From contig NZ_CP010834.1 of NCBI RefSeq assembly GCF_001548675.1, positions 903,501-967,500 on the forward strand: a stretch of 64,000 bases of DNA. Reading direction: 5' to 3'. Below are positions 1 through 10,100 of this stretch, piece by piece (the first letter of the stretch is position 1; each line of letters starts with the position of its first letter). The DNA comes from Methanobrevibacter sp. YE315 (lineage in GTDB: Archaea > Methanobacteriota > Methanobacteria > Methanobacteriales > Methanobacteriaceae). The notes under the pieces are model-generated. The model made no database searches and was not told the origin of the DNA. It saw only the letters and a list, made by a program, of their open reading frames with translations. The translations under genes and the position numbers were made by a program.

Positions 1-1
1 T

Positions 2-3000
2 CTCAGCTACGGTTCTCCAGATGTAAAAATTATAGGAAATCAATTCATCAACCATACTCGTGTTGGAGACGTATTGGACGTTAGGGTAGCAACAGGATCC
101 ACCGCAGAAATCAGGGATAACTATTATTATAACAATTCATTGGTATATCAAAAGCTCAAACTTACCGCTGATGATCCAGTCAATGGAATAGTAACTTTCC
201 ATTTGGATGCTGCATTGAAAAATCCTACATCCTTTGATGCGGACATTTTAGATAAATCTACATATGATGTTTATGTAAATGGAGTGTATAATACAACTGT
301 TTCCAGTAGGGATTTTGAATTAAATCTTGGAAAAGGCAATACTGCTCGAGTTTATGTAATGCCATCTATATCAAACAGTAAAAGTAACGAGGTTTCTGCA
401 GGTATTGCAAAAACATTCATTTTTGTATCACAAAAAAATGGTAATGATGCAAATAATGGGTTGACTAGAAGCAAAGCAGTTAAGACATTATCTAAAGCAA
501 TCGAACTTGCAACCGCAACCGAAAATATTGTTCTCATAGATGGAACATTTGGCGAAGCCAATTTAGTAATCAACTACAATTTGACAATTGTTGCTGAAAA
601 CAATGCAGCCATAACTGTCACAGGAAATGCATTCAAAATCACTAACGGTGATGTCAAGTTTGAAAATGTTACCTTTAAAAATTCCAAATACGGATCAAGT
701 TCTAAAAATAGACTTATCAATCAGTCAAGTTCAGGATTTTTAATATTTGATGGATGTACATTTGAAAATAATCAATATAAGGCACACATTGAAGCTGATG
801 GTATTGTAGAAGGTGAAAATCTAATATTCAATAATAATAAGGAAGGTTCATTCATTATAGCCAATTCAATTTCCATTAAGTCTTCAATTTTCACCAATAA
901 TATAGCAACATATACTTTATATGGCAGTATATTGAAGTATAAGACTCAAACAACAAAGTTTGAGGTTGAAAACTTAATTTTCATTAACAACACTGTTTAT
1001 AATGGTTGTATAGATGTTAAGAAGAATAAGGCAAATATTATAGACTGTACATTCATTGGAAATAAACAGACAAATAGGGCTTCAGGAATATATACGGAAG
1101 ATAGTTGTAGTGTAGCCATTCAATCTTGTAAATTCATTAACAATACAGATACGGGCAAATATGCCTCAGTTATTTATATTAGTTCAGGTTCATTGTTGGT
1201 CAGAGATTCAATCTTCTTAAATAATTCATATGAAAACGATAATCATGTAATCATTAATGGTGGTGATTCCCATCTTAAAAAATTGACTGCCAATAATAAT
1301 TGGTGGGGAAACACTCCTGATAACTTGACCAAACCTGCTTTAAAGGTATATCCTAAGTCAAATCAATTGCCGAATGGTTGGGATCCTGCAAAAACATGGC
1401 TGATATTAAATGTATCATCTTTAAGCAATGAAGCTGAACTTAATAAAGCCGTCCCAGTCCAGTTCTCATTCACTCAAATAGATAATGAAGGAAATATAAC
1501 AAATTATGATGGTGTAAATTTACCAAGCTTTGATTTGGATTTAACTGCAGTAAATGGAGTCTGTTCTGATAACAAAGTCACAGTTGAAAATGGAATGGCT
1601 CTTGTTTATTATACCTTAAATAGCAGAGATGGTGGCTCTCTTACAGGGTCTTTCAATGGAAAAAGCGCTACAATCAACTTTACATTTGCCAAATCCACAC
1701 CTGAAATGTCAATCGATGCACAAGACATTACCGTGGGAAGCAACGCAAGGATTGTCGTAAATGTCAACTCTGGAGTTACAGGTCAAATTAGGCTTAAGGT
1801 AGGAAATGTTACCCAAACAAAAGCAATTTCAAACTCAAAAGCGATATTTGCAATTTCAGGTCTTGCAGCAGGCAATTATACTATAGAAGCTAATTACACA
1901 GGTGATGATAATTACAAATCCACTTTAAAAACAGCTAATATGACTGTAAATAAAATTGATTCAACAATTGAAATATCTGCAGGAGATATTGTCTTAAATA
2001 ATGATGTCACATTTACATTCACTGTGCCTAACGATGCAACAGGAACTATTGATGTTTATGTCAATGATGTAAAGAAAGCCACAATCGATGTCAATGACAA
2101 TTATGTAATCAGCAAAATAAAAAGAGGCGATTATGTAATTAAAGCTGTTTATAATGGTGATGCGAAATACCTGCCTAGCGAAGACGAATTCTCATTTGAA
2201 GTTGGTAAACTGACACCTGCCTTAACAATTACAGTTTCAGACATTACCTATGGTGAGGACACTGTCGTTAATGTAAGGTCAAACACAGCAACCACAGGTA
2301 ATGTGACAGTAACAATTGATGGAATAACTGCAACAGGTGAATTGGCTAGTGGAAGAACAACAGTTACAATCCCTGGAGTAAGTGCAGGCAATAACAAACT
2401 CGTAGAAGTATATTACCCAGGAGATAACAATTATAAAAACGCTTCAGGCAACACAACATATAATGTTGCTAAAGCAAACCTTGACTTTACAATTGATGTT
2501 AATAATATCAAAGTAGGAAGAGATGCAATAGCTGAAATCAGGCTTCCTGCAAGAAGTGGAGGAACATTAACAATCATAGGCATCAGGTCTGAAACCAAAA
2601 ATGTTCCATCTTCAGGATTGGTCACATTAACATACTCTGATTTAGCTGTTGGAACTTATACAATTAAAGCAAAATACACAGGAAACAATTATGTAACAAC
2701 CACAAGGTCAGCTACATTCGAGGTATCCGATTGGAATGCTCCTCAATGGGCAAATGAAGGTGGAGATTTAAGTCATACAGGTAAATCACCTTATGAAACT
2801 ACAACAAACGGTAAAATCAAATGGTCTGCATCAGTTGATGAAATCAGTGGAAATCTGGCAATTGACAGTGAAGGAAATGTTTATGTTACAACAGTTGACG
2901 GAATATACTCCTTTAAGAGCAACGGACAGGGCAGATGGAATTACATATCAGATGACGCCGGTGCGAACTTTTCAGGAATAGCCATCAGTCGTGATGTAAT

Positions 3001-6000
3001 CATTTCACCAAAATCCGAAGATACACTATATTTCATCAATCAAACTACCGGTCAAAGATACGGTCATGCAAATCTCTATCAAGGATCAAGCCTGTTTGCA
3101 CCGATTGTTGATGCAGATGGAAACATCTACATCTCTGGTGAGGAACAAGGTGGATCCTACTTGGTAATTATTCCATATAATATATGGGAAAACGGTGGAA
3201 ATCCAATATTAATTCCGTTAGGTTCAACTCCATCAGCAGCACCTACATTAATCAGTGATGATTTGGTTGCTGTTCCATGTTATGATTCAATCAAGATAGT
3301 TGATGTTTCATCAAGAACTGTTCAATCTTCAAAATCCGGAACAATAAACGGTGGAAATTCAGTAGTAGGTGATGGAAATGTCATATTTACATTCTTGTCC
3401 AATTCCATTGTTGCATTGAATGATGATGGCAGTCAGTTATGGTCCACTAGGGTTACTGGAGGTGTCGGCAGTCAATTGTTCTTGGACACGGAAATCGGTT
3501 TATATTCTGTTAATGCAAAAGGCGTATTATATCGTTATGACATTTTGGACGGCAGTGAAACTAAATTCACGGATTTAACCGTTACTTCAGGATTATTAAT
3601 AGGAGAAGACAATAAGGTCTACTTTGCTTCAGGCAATGTATTCTACGCATTGGATAGTGAAGGAGACATCTTATGGAAAGCTAATTTGAATAATAATATT
3701 GTTGGAACTCCTGTTATGGATAGCCAAGGTACAATCTATGTCAATAGCCTAGATAAAGTTTATGCATTAACAAATGCAAATCTGAAAAATCCTTCATTAA
3801 GCATTAACGTTAATGATATCCATGTGGGTGATGATGAAGTCATTACTGTTTCATTGAATGAAAATGCTACCGGAGCCGTCAACATTGTTGTCAATGGCGA
3901 AACCTATTCAGTTGATGTCAATGATGGCGTTGCAACTCAAAGAATTTCCAATCTGCCTGCTGATGATTATACTGTCAACGTAATCTATCCGGGCGATATG
4001 AGATATACAACAGCAGTCAAAAATGCCGAGTTCAGCGTTTCCAAATACAATCCATACATGAATGTGACTAATTCAAACATTAACTATGGTCAAAAAGCTA
4101 CATTTAATGCGGTTTTACCTTCTGATGCTACAGGTACTGTAACCGTTGATGTCGGCGGTAAAAGGGGCACAGCTAGTGTAAGTAATGGTAGGGCCACTGT
4201 CAGCATTTCTGGTTTAAAACGTGGAAATTACAATGCAACCATCAGTTACTCAGGAAACTTGAAATATGATGCTGATAGTAAAGTTAACGCCCTTTCTGTC
4301 GGTATGAATCTGACTACTTTCACAGTCAATATCGCCGATATTAATGTTGGTGATGATGCTGTCTTTAACATTGCCAGTCTGCCTAGCGATGCTTCAGGTA
4401 ACATTTACGTTAATTTGGAAAACAACATTTATTCTTCAAGTGTGGTTAACGGCAAGGCAATTATTGTGGTTTCAGGATTATCAAGCGGCAGCAAAACCGC
4501 AACTGTCAGCTATTCAGATGATGATAACTATATGGCAAATTCAAAAACCGTTAAATTCAATGTAAACAAAATTAAAACAACAATGACCATTCCTCTGCAG
4601 AACATTAATGTAGGGGATACTGCTGTATTCAATATCACATTTTCAAAAAATGATGCTACAGGCACTGTAGAACTTACTATAAATAATGAAACCTACTCCT
4701 CTAATGTGGTTAAAGGCAGAACAACAATTTCCGTTCCTGATTTAGCTGCAGGCAGAAAATCTGCAGTATTTTCCTATTCAGGTGATGAAAAATACCTGCC
4801 GATTTCATATACAAAAATCTTTACCGTAAACAAAATCACTCCTAAATTAACTGTCAATTTCAATGATGAAGTTTGTGTTGGAGACTCAGTGGACTTTAAT
4901 GTAGTGGCCAATTCAGATGCAACAGGAACAGTCACTGTCACATGTGATGGCAAAACTGCAACTGCAGATCTTGTTAAGGGTAAGGCAACTGTCAGGATCG
5001 CCAGTTTCACTTATGGCGATAAAACTGTAGTGGTTTCATATTCTGGAGATGGTAAGTATAATTCCAAGGAGATTTCATCTAACTTCAATGTAATTAAAGC
5101 ATCTCCAAGGATTACAGTTTCAGCAGACAATATCCTATATGAAGAAAACGCCACAATTTCGGTCAGTATGGCCAATGACGCTATCAGTAACGTTAAAATT
5201 ACTGTAGATAGTGCTGTTTACACTGTTAAAATCAGTTCAGGCAAAGCCACTTTTGTTGTTCCAGGCTTAAAGTCCGGTAGTCATAGTGTAACCGCAACTT
5301 ATGGAGGGGATTCCAAATATGTTTCAGAATCAGCTTCCACTACTTTCAAAGTGAATAAGCATACTTTGAACATAAAGGTCACTGCCAATGACATATTATA
5401 TGGTGAAAATGAGGTTATTACTGTTAATGTGCCTAGTGATGTTCCGGGTAACATCAATTTTGCTATTGATGGCAGTTCCCAAAAGTCTAAAATTACTTCT
5501 GGTAAGGCTGTTTTGAGTGTTGCCGGTTTGAAATCTGGTACTCATAGTGTTGTTGTAAGCTATGCGGGTAATGTCAAGTATAATGCGGGTTCTGCATCTA
5601 CTAGCTTTATTGTATCAAAACATGATTTGAATATTAATGTAAAAGCGCAGGATATCATGTATGGTGAGAATGAGGTTATTACTGTTAATGTGCCTAGTGA
5701 TGTTCCGGGTAACATCAATTTTGCTATTGATGGCAGTTCCCAAAAGTCTAAAATTACTTCTGGTAAGGCTGTTTTGAGTGTTGCCGGTTTGAAATCTGGT
5801 ACTCATAGTGTTGTTGTAAGCTATGCGGGTAATGTCAAGTATAATGCGGCTTCCGCTTCTACTAGCTTTATTGTATCAAAACATGATTTGAATATTAATG
5901 TAAAAGCGCAGGATATCATGTATGGTGAGAATGAGGTTATTACTGTTAATGTGCCTAGTGATGTTCCGGGTAACATCAATTTTGCTATTGATGGCAGTTC

Positions 6001-6925
6001 CCAAAAGTCTAAAATTACTTCTGGTAAGGCTGTTTTGAGTGTTGCCGGTTTGAAATCTGGTACTCATAGTGTTGTTGTAAGCTATGCGGGTAATGTCAAG
6101 TATAATGCGGCTTCTGCATCTACTAGCTTTATTGTATCAAAACATGATTTGGATATGACTGTTAGTGTTCCTGATGTCAAATATGGTGAAAATGTAGTCA
6201 TCACAGTTAATGTGCCTAGTGATGTTCCTGGTAACATCAAGTTTGTGATTGGTGGATCCATTTACCGTTCCAAAATCGTTTCAGGTGAGGCCGTTTCAAT
6301 TTTGACTGGCTTAAGCGAAGGTACCTATGAGGTTACCGTGAGCTATGCGGGTAATGTCAAGTATAATCCAGCTTCCATATCCACTACATTTAATGTAGGT
6401 AGAAATTCATTGAATATTACTCCGATAGTCAGTGATATCTATTATGGTGAGAATGCTACAATTTCAGTAAATCTGCCTAGTGATGTTCCTGGAAACGTCA
6501 GGTTCATCGTTGATGGAACAACTTACATTGCAAAACTTGCTTCAGGAAAGGCCAGCGTTTCAATTCCAAATCTGAAATCAGGCCTTCACAACGTTACTGC
6601 AAAATATGCTGGAAATGTCAAGTATGCTCCGTCAATAGCCACAACAACTTTCAATGTCAACAAGCTCTCACCTGGATTGTCAGTTACTGCTGGAAATATT
6701 AAATACGGAAAAGATGCTTTGATTTCCGTTAGTATAGCTAAGGATGCTCCGGGTAATGTAAGAATCTATGTTGACGGTGTTGAGCATCGTGAAAAAATCA
6801 ATTCTGGTAAGGTATCTCTTAGCATTTCCGGTTTACAAAAAGGCACTCACAAGGTGGTTGTAACATATGCGGGCAACATTAAATATACTAATGCCACAAC
6901 AACCACTAGCTTTAAGGTAAGTTAA
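2..6925 (+). CDS. Adhesin-like surface protein, 5' end outside window
   Basis: The frame is open from the first bases, so the true start and signal peptide lie upstream; about 2,307 residues are visible. The order is: the end of a beta-helix; a second right-handed beta-helix (visible residues about 140-435) ending in an NNWWGN motif; four Ig-like domains; a PQQ-type beta-propeller (about 912-1255); then about twelve Ig-like domains to the C-terminus. Each Ig-like unit is about 87 residues and has the pattern YGEN-(x)n-G-(x)n-YAGNVKY. Such proteins are thought to be exported and to bind other cells or host glycans. No C-terminal membrane segment or sortase-like signal is visible, so attachment is unexplained. 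The internal TTG at position 74 is not a credible start because the frame and fold continue upstream. The family call is firm; the ligand is unknown. Confidence 0.9.
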   Translation, partial: LSYGSPDVKIIGNQFINHTRVGDVLDVRVATGSTAEIRDNYYYNNSLVYQKLKLTADDPVNGIVTFHLDAALKNPTSFDADILDKSTYDVYVNGVYNTTVSSRDFELNLGKGNTARVYVMPSISNSKSNEVSAGIAKTFIFVSQKNGNDANNGLTRSKAVKTLSKAIELATATENIVLIDGTFGEANLVINYNLTIVAENNAAITVTGNAFKITNGDVKFENVTFKNSKYGSSSKNRLINQSSSGFLIFDGCTFENNQYKAHIEADGIVEGENLIFNNNKEGSFIIANSISIKSSIFTNNIATYTLYGSILKYKTQTTKFEVENLIFINNTVYNGCIDVKKNKANIIDCTFIGNKQTNRASGIYTEDSCSVAIQSCKFINNTDTGKYASVIYISSGSLLVRDSIFLNNSYENDNHVIINGGDSHLKKLTANNNWWGNTPDNLTKPALKVYPKSNQLPNGWDPAKTWLILNVSSLSNEAELNKAVPVQFSFTQIDNEGNITNYDGVNLPSFDLDLTAVNGVCSDNKVTVENGMALVYYTLNSRDGGSLTGSFNGKSATINFTFAKSTPEMSIDAQDITVGSNARIVVNVNSGVTGQIRLKVGNVTQTKAISNSKAIFAISGLAAGNYTIEANYTGDDNYKSTLKTANMTVNKIDSTIEISAGDIVLNNDVTFTFTVPNDATGTIDVYVNDVKKATIDVNDNYVISKIKRGDYVIKAVYNGDAKYLPSEDEFSFEVGKLTPALTITVSDITYGEDTVVNVRSNTATTGNVTVTIDGITATGELASGRTTVTIPGVSAGNNKLVEVYYPGDNNYKNASGNTTYNVAKANLDFTIDVNNIKVGRDAIAEIRLPARSGGTLTIIGIRSETKNVPSSGLVTLTYSDLAVGTYTIKAKYTGNNYVTTTRSATFEVSDWNAPQWANEGGDLSHTGKSPYETTTNGKIKWSASVDEISGNLAIDSEGNVYVTTVDGIYSFKSNGQGRWNYISDDAGANFSGIAISRDVIISPKSEDTLYFINQTTGQRYGHANLYQGSSLFAPIVDADGNIYISGEEQGGSYLVIIPYNIWENGGNPILIPLGSTPSAAPTLISDDLVAVPCYDSIKIVDVSSRTVQSSKSGTINGGNSVVGDGNVIFTFLSNSIVALNDDGSQLWSTRVTGGVGSQLFLDTEIGLYSVNAKGVLYRYDILDGSETKFTDLTVTSGLLIGEDNKVYFASGNVFYALDSEGDILWKANLNNNIVGTPVMDSQGTIYVNSLDKVYALTNANLKNPSLSINVNDIHVGDDEVITVSLNENATGAVNIVVNGETYSVDVNDGVATQRISNLPADDYTVNVIYPGDMRYTTAVKNAEFSVSKYNPYMNVTNSNINYGQKATFNAVLPSDATGTVTVDVGGKRGTASVSNGRATVSISGLKRGNYNATISYSGNLKYDADSKVNALSVGMNLTTFTVNIADINVGDDAVFNIASLPSDASGNIYVNLENNIYSSSVVNGKAIIVVSGLSSGSKTATVSYSDDDNYMANSKTVKFNVNKIKTTMTIPLQNINVGDTAVFNITFSKNDATGTVELTINNETYSSNVVKGRTTISVPDLAAGRKSAVFSYSGDEKYLPISYTKIFTVNKITPKLTVNFNDEVCVGDSVDFNVVANSDATGTVTVTCDGKTATADLVKGKATVRIASFTYGDKTVVVSYSGDGKYNSKEISSNFNVIKASPRITVSADNILYEENATISVSMANDAISNVKITVDSAVYTVKISSGKATFVVPGLKSGSHSVTATYGGDSKYVSESASTTFKVNKHTLNIKVTANDILYGENEVITVNVPSDVPGNINFAIDGSSQKSKITSGKAVLSVAGLKSGTHSVVVSYAGNVKYNAGSASTSFIVSKHDLNINVKAQDIMYGENEVITVNVPSDVPGNINFAIDGSSQKSKITSGKAVLSVAGLKSGTHSVVVSYAGNVKYNAASASTSFIVSKHDLNINVKAQDIMYGENEVITVNVPSDVPGNINFAIDGSSQKSKITSGKAVLSVAGLKSGTHSVVVSYAGNVKYNAASASTSFIVSKHDLDMTVSVPDVKYGENVVITVNVPSDVPGNIKFVIGGSIYRSKIVSGEAVSILTGLSEGTYEVTVSYAGNVKYNPASISTTFNVGRNSLNITPIVSDIYYGENATISVNLPSDVPGNVRFIVDGTTYIAKLASGKASVSIPNLKSGLHNVTAKYAGNVKYAPSIATTTFNVNKLSPGLSVTAGNIKYGKDALISVSIAKDAPGNVRIYVDGVEHREKINSGKVSLSISGLQKGTHKVVVTYAGNIKYTNATTTTSFKVS
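5357..6139 (+). repeat. Three tandem 261-bp coding repeats (Ig-like domains)
   Basis: Three consecutive 261-bp units each encode one 87-residue Ig-like domain. Units two and three are nearly identical, and unit one differs mainly in its first 40 bases. Neighbouring domains in the same protein are far more diverged, so this block is a recent tandem expansion or a product of gene conversion. Confidence 0.9.
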
Positions 6926-6929
6926 AATT

Positions 6930-6965
6930 ATAGAGATTAATTTCTCTATTTTTTCTTATTTTTTT
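6930..6965 (+). terminator. Hairpin and T-run after first adhesin gene
   Basis: A 7-bp inverted repeat (ATAGAGA / TCTCTAT) starts just after the stop codon and is followed by several T-runs. This is a likely 3' end for the upstream transcript; archaeal termination mainly needs the T-runs. Confidence 0.5.
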
Positions 6966-7020
6966 TAATCATTTTTTTGAACTTTTTTTTCATTTTTTTA
7001 CTTATCAAATTTCACTGAAT

Positions 7021-7050
7021 AATTATAAATATTACTTTATAATATATATA
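7021..7050 (+). promoter_or_regulatory. TATA-box region for the 3,451-residue adhesin gene
   Basis: An AT-only stretch containing CTTTATAATATATATA lies about 56-85 nt before the start codon, as expected for an archaeal box A with a short leader. The exact box is not resolved because several overlapping TATA-like words occur. Confidence 0.45.
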
Positions 7051-7105
7051 GGAATATTATTCATGTTTTATTGAATATGCTAATTAAATTATTAGGTGTA
7101 TACTT

Positions 7106-10100
7106 TTGAAATTTAATAAAATTTTATTGGTCAGCATGATCCTGCTGGCTGTCTTAACTTTAGGTGCCGCAAGTGCGGCGGATAATACGGCTGTCGATGA
7201 TATGGCAGTTGCACAAGACAGTGGAGATTTAAAATTTGCTTCTCCACTTGACGATGGACTAATCACGGATGGTGCTATCACAACTGAAGATGTTGCTGTC
7301 GGTGAAAATGTAACCAAGCTTAAATCTTCTAATCAGGAAATTTTAAGCGAGGATAGTGCAGTAATTACTAAAGATACCTTTTATAACTATTTTAATGATG
7401 AAGGTAAGTTGTTAGATACCGTTACTGCAGATGAATTGATATTACGCGGTGAATTTTCTGATTTGACTGAATATTTAGTCTTTGATAGGTCTGTTGATGT
7501 CACTGGTGATGGTGCTGTCTTAAACGATATGGGAATTACCATTTCTGCCGGTGATGTTAGTCTAAAAGATTTGACTTTAATAGCTGATGATGTCGAATTC
7601 GATGATAATGATGGAGCTCTTATATATGTAAGTGGCGAAAATACTGTTCTTGACGGGTTGACAATTGACTATGCACCAGGCGACAGCTATGATGCATATG
7701 CCATTTATATGAATGGGGCAATTAATTTCCAAATTTTGAACTGTGATGTCAATTTCACAGGATCAAGCCTTGAAGAGAATTATGAATATGCAATGAAAAT
7801 AATCGATTCTCAGGAAGGTCTTGTTGAAGGAAACGTTATCAGGGCAAACTTGCCTATACTTAACGTTGATTATGGTAAAGGAAATCCTGGTCTTGATACT
7901 GATTTGGTATTGAATACAGGAATAAAAGATTCCAGTGAAATCGATATCATTAACAATACATTCATTGCAAATGTAATTGACCGTAATGGTGATCGTCCTA
8001 CATTAGATTGTGTAATGATTGAAAGCTGTGAAGGTTTAAATATCATTGGCAATACATTCAACGAAACTGATTTTGTAATTGGTGTAGGTGAAGCAAATTA
8101 CCTTAATGTATTGGACATGTACTACTCAAATTCCGTTTTGGTGCAATACAATAAAATCAGTGTCGAAACTGACGGTGGTGCTGAAAATGCAGGTACTTCA
8201 TATCCTATCCAACTCACAGGACCTTATGAAGATGTTGTGATTGATGGAAATGATTTATATTCTAACTGTGCAGGCCCTGCATTAGGTATCTTTTCCCAAA
8301 ACTATTTTGGGGATACTGAAATAACCGTTCAAAACAATAACATTGACATAACAGGCCTTCCAACTTCAGATAATTGGGGTTTGGTTTCAGGCATTGAATT
8401 GCAGGACAATGTGGCAAGGGTATATAACAATACCATCAAAACAAGATCAATAACCGGAACATATGTGGAAGGAGATAATGTTTATGGTATCAGCTATGCA
8501 CAGGGTTTAAGAGATAATCATTGCTATGATATTCAAAATAACACTGTTGAAACTGAAGGTAAATACACAATCTATATACTAAAAGCACAGGATACTACAA
8601 TCACCGGCAATTCATTGGCATCTTCTTTATTGGAGGGTGATGAGTCAGTATACATTGTGGATGCAAGTGGAAATACAATCATTGAAGATAATACTGGCAT
8701 TGACACTTCTGATAATATTGTAACTCCAGAAAACTTCTTCGATTTCTTTGATGAAGACGGTTTCTTACTTGATTCAGTCACTTTCGATGAATTGATATTC
8801 CAAGGTGAATTCAGCAATCTTGTTGATAGAATAAATCTTGAAAGCCCAATTACCATTACAGGTGATGGTGCTGTATTAAATGATATGGCCATAACTATTC
8901 TTTCCAGTGAAGTAACTTTAAATGATTTAACATTCATTGCAAATAGTGCTTTAGGTAGTTTAATTTATGCTTATGATGCAGATGAAATTAGTTTAACTAA
9001 TCTAAACATATTTTATGAAGCTCCTGCAGGTGAAGAAGCTATTGCAATTGATTTATATCAAGTAAACAGTGCAGAAATTTTAGATAACATAATATACTTT
9101 GAAAGTCATGTAACTTCAGATGAGGTGAAAGGTATAGCAATTCAGCTTGTTGACACTAATGATGTTGTTGTCGACAACAATAATATTACAACAAAATTGC
9201 CATGTGTTTATGTAAATACTTATGATGAGGATTATTATATGATGGGTTCAAACAATGTAAACCCAGTAAGGCTCAAAGACTGCGGCAATCTTATGTTTAC
9301 TAACAATATGATTAATTCAACAACAAATAACTATTCTGCAGCGTTCCCTACAATCCAATCAATCTTCATCATAGGCTGCCACGATTCATTAATTGACAAT
9401 AATTTCATCCTTATGATTGATGAAATGACCCCTGAAGGAGTGGACAATTACCTGTATGGAATCGACTTCGGATACAATACTAATGTAACATTCACAAACA
9501 ATTTCTTCAATATGTCCACTAAAGGTGGTAAAGATGCCGCCGGAACAGCATATGCATTCCAAGGCGTTGAATCAGAAGTAATCATTAAAGGAAACAACAT
9601 TACAAGCATATCCCATGGTCCGAACTTAGGAATTTATGTTGCAAGTATGTTCGGTGGGAATTCAGTGCTTTTTATTGAAGACAACTTCATCAATGTAACC
9701 GGATCAGCATCTGAATCTGGTTCTTGGGCATTGGTATCAGGTATTGAAATCCAGAACGGTGATGCAAAAATCTACAACAACACCATTTATACATATAATG
9801 TAAATGATTATGGAGATGCAAATTACATGTACGGCATAAGCTATGCCCAATGGATGTATGGTGACCGTTCATTTGATATTCAAAACAATACCGTTTATAC
9901 AGAAGGTAAATACACAATTTCTGTAATTGATGCAGATTATTTAATTGCTAATGGAAATACATTATACGCTCATGATTTGGTTGGTGATGATTCTATTAAT
10001 CCTGGTGATTGTGAAGATGTAGAGATTGGGGATAATTTCCCACCATCTAGTTTAAATATTGTAACCAAGGATAATTTCTTTGATTTCTTCGATGAATACG

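Noticed and set aside
5615-6067. Identical minus-strand frames of 63 codons inside the first adhesin
   Set aside because: They are mirror images of the 261-bp coding repeats, so they exist only because the plus-strand domains are duplicated.
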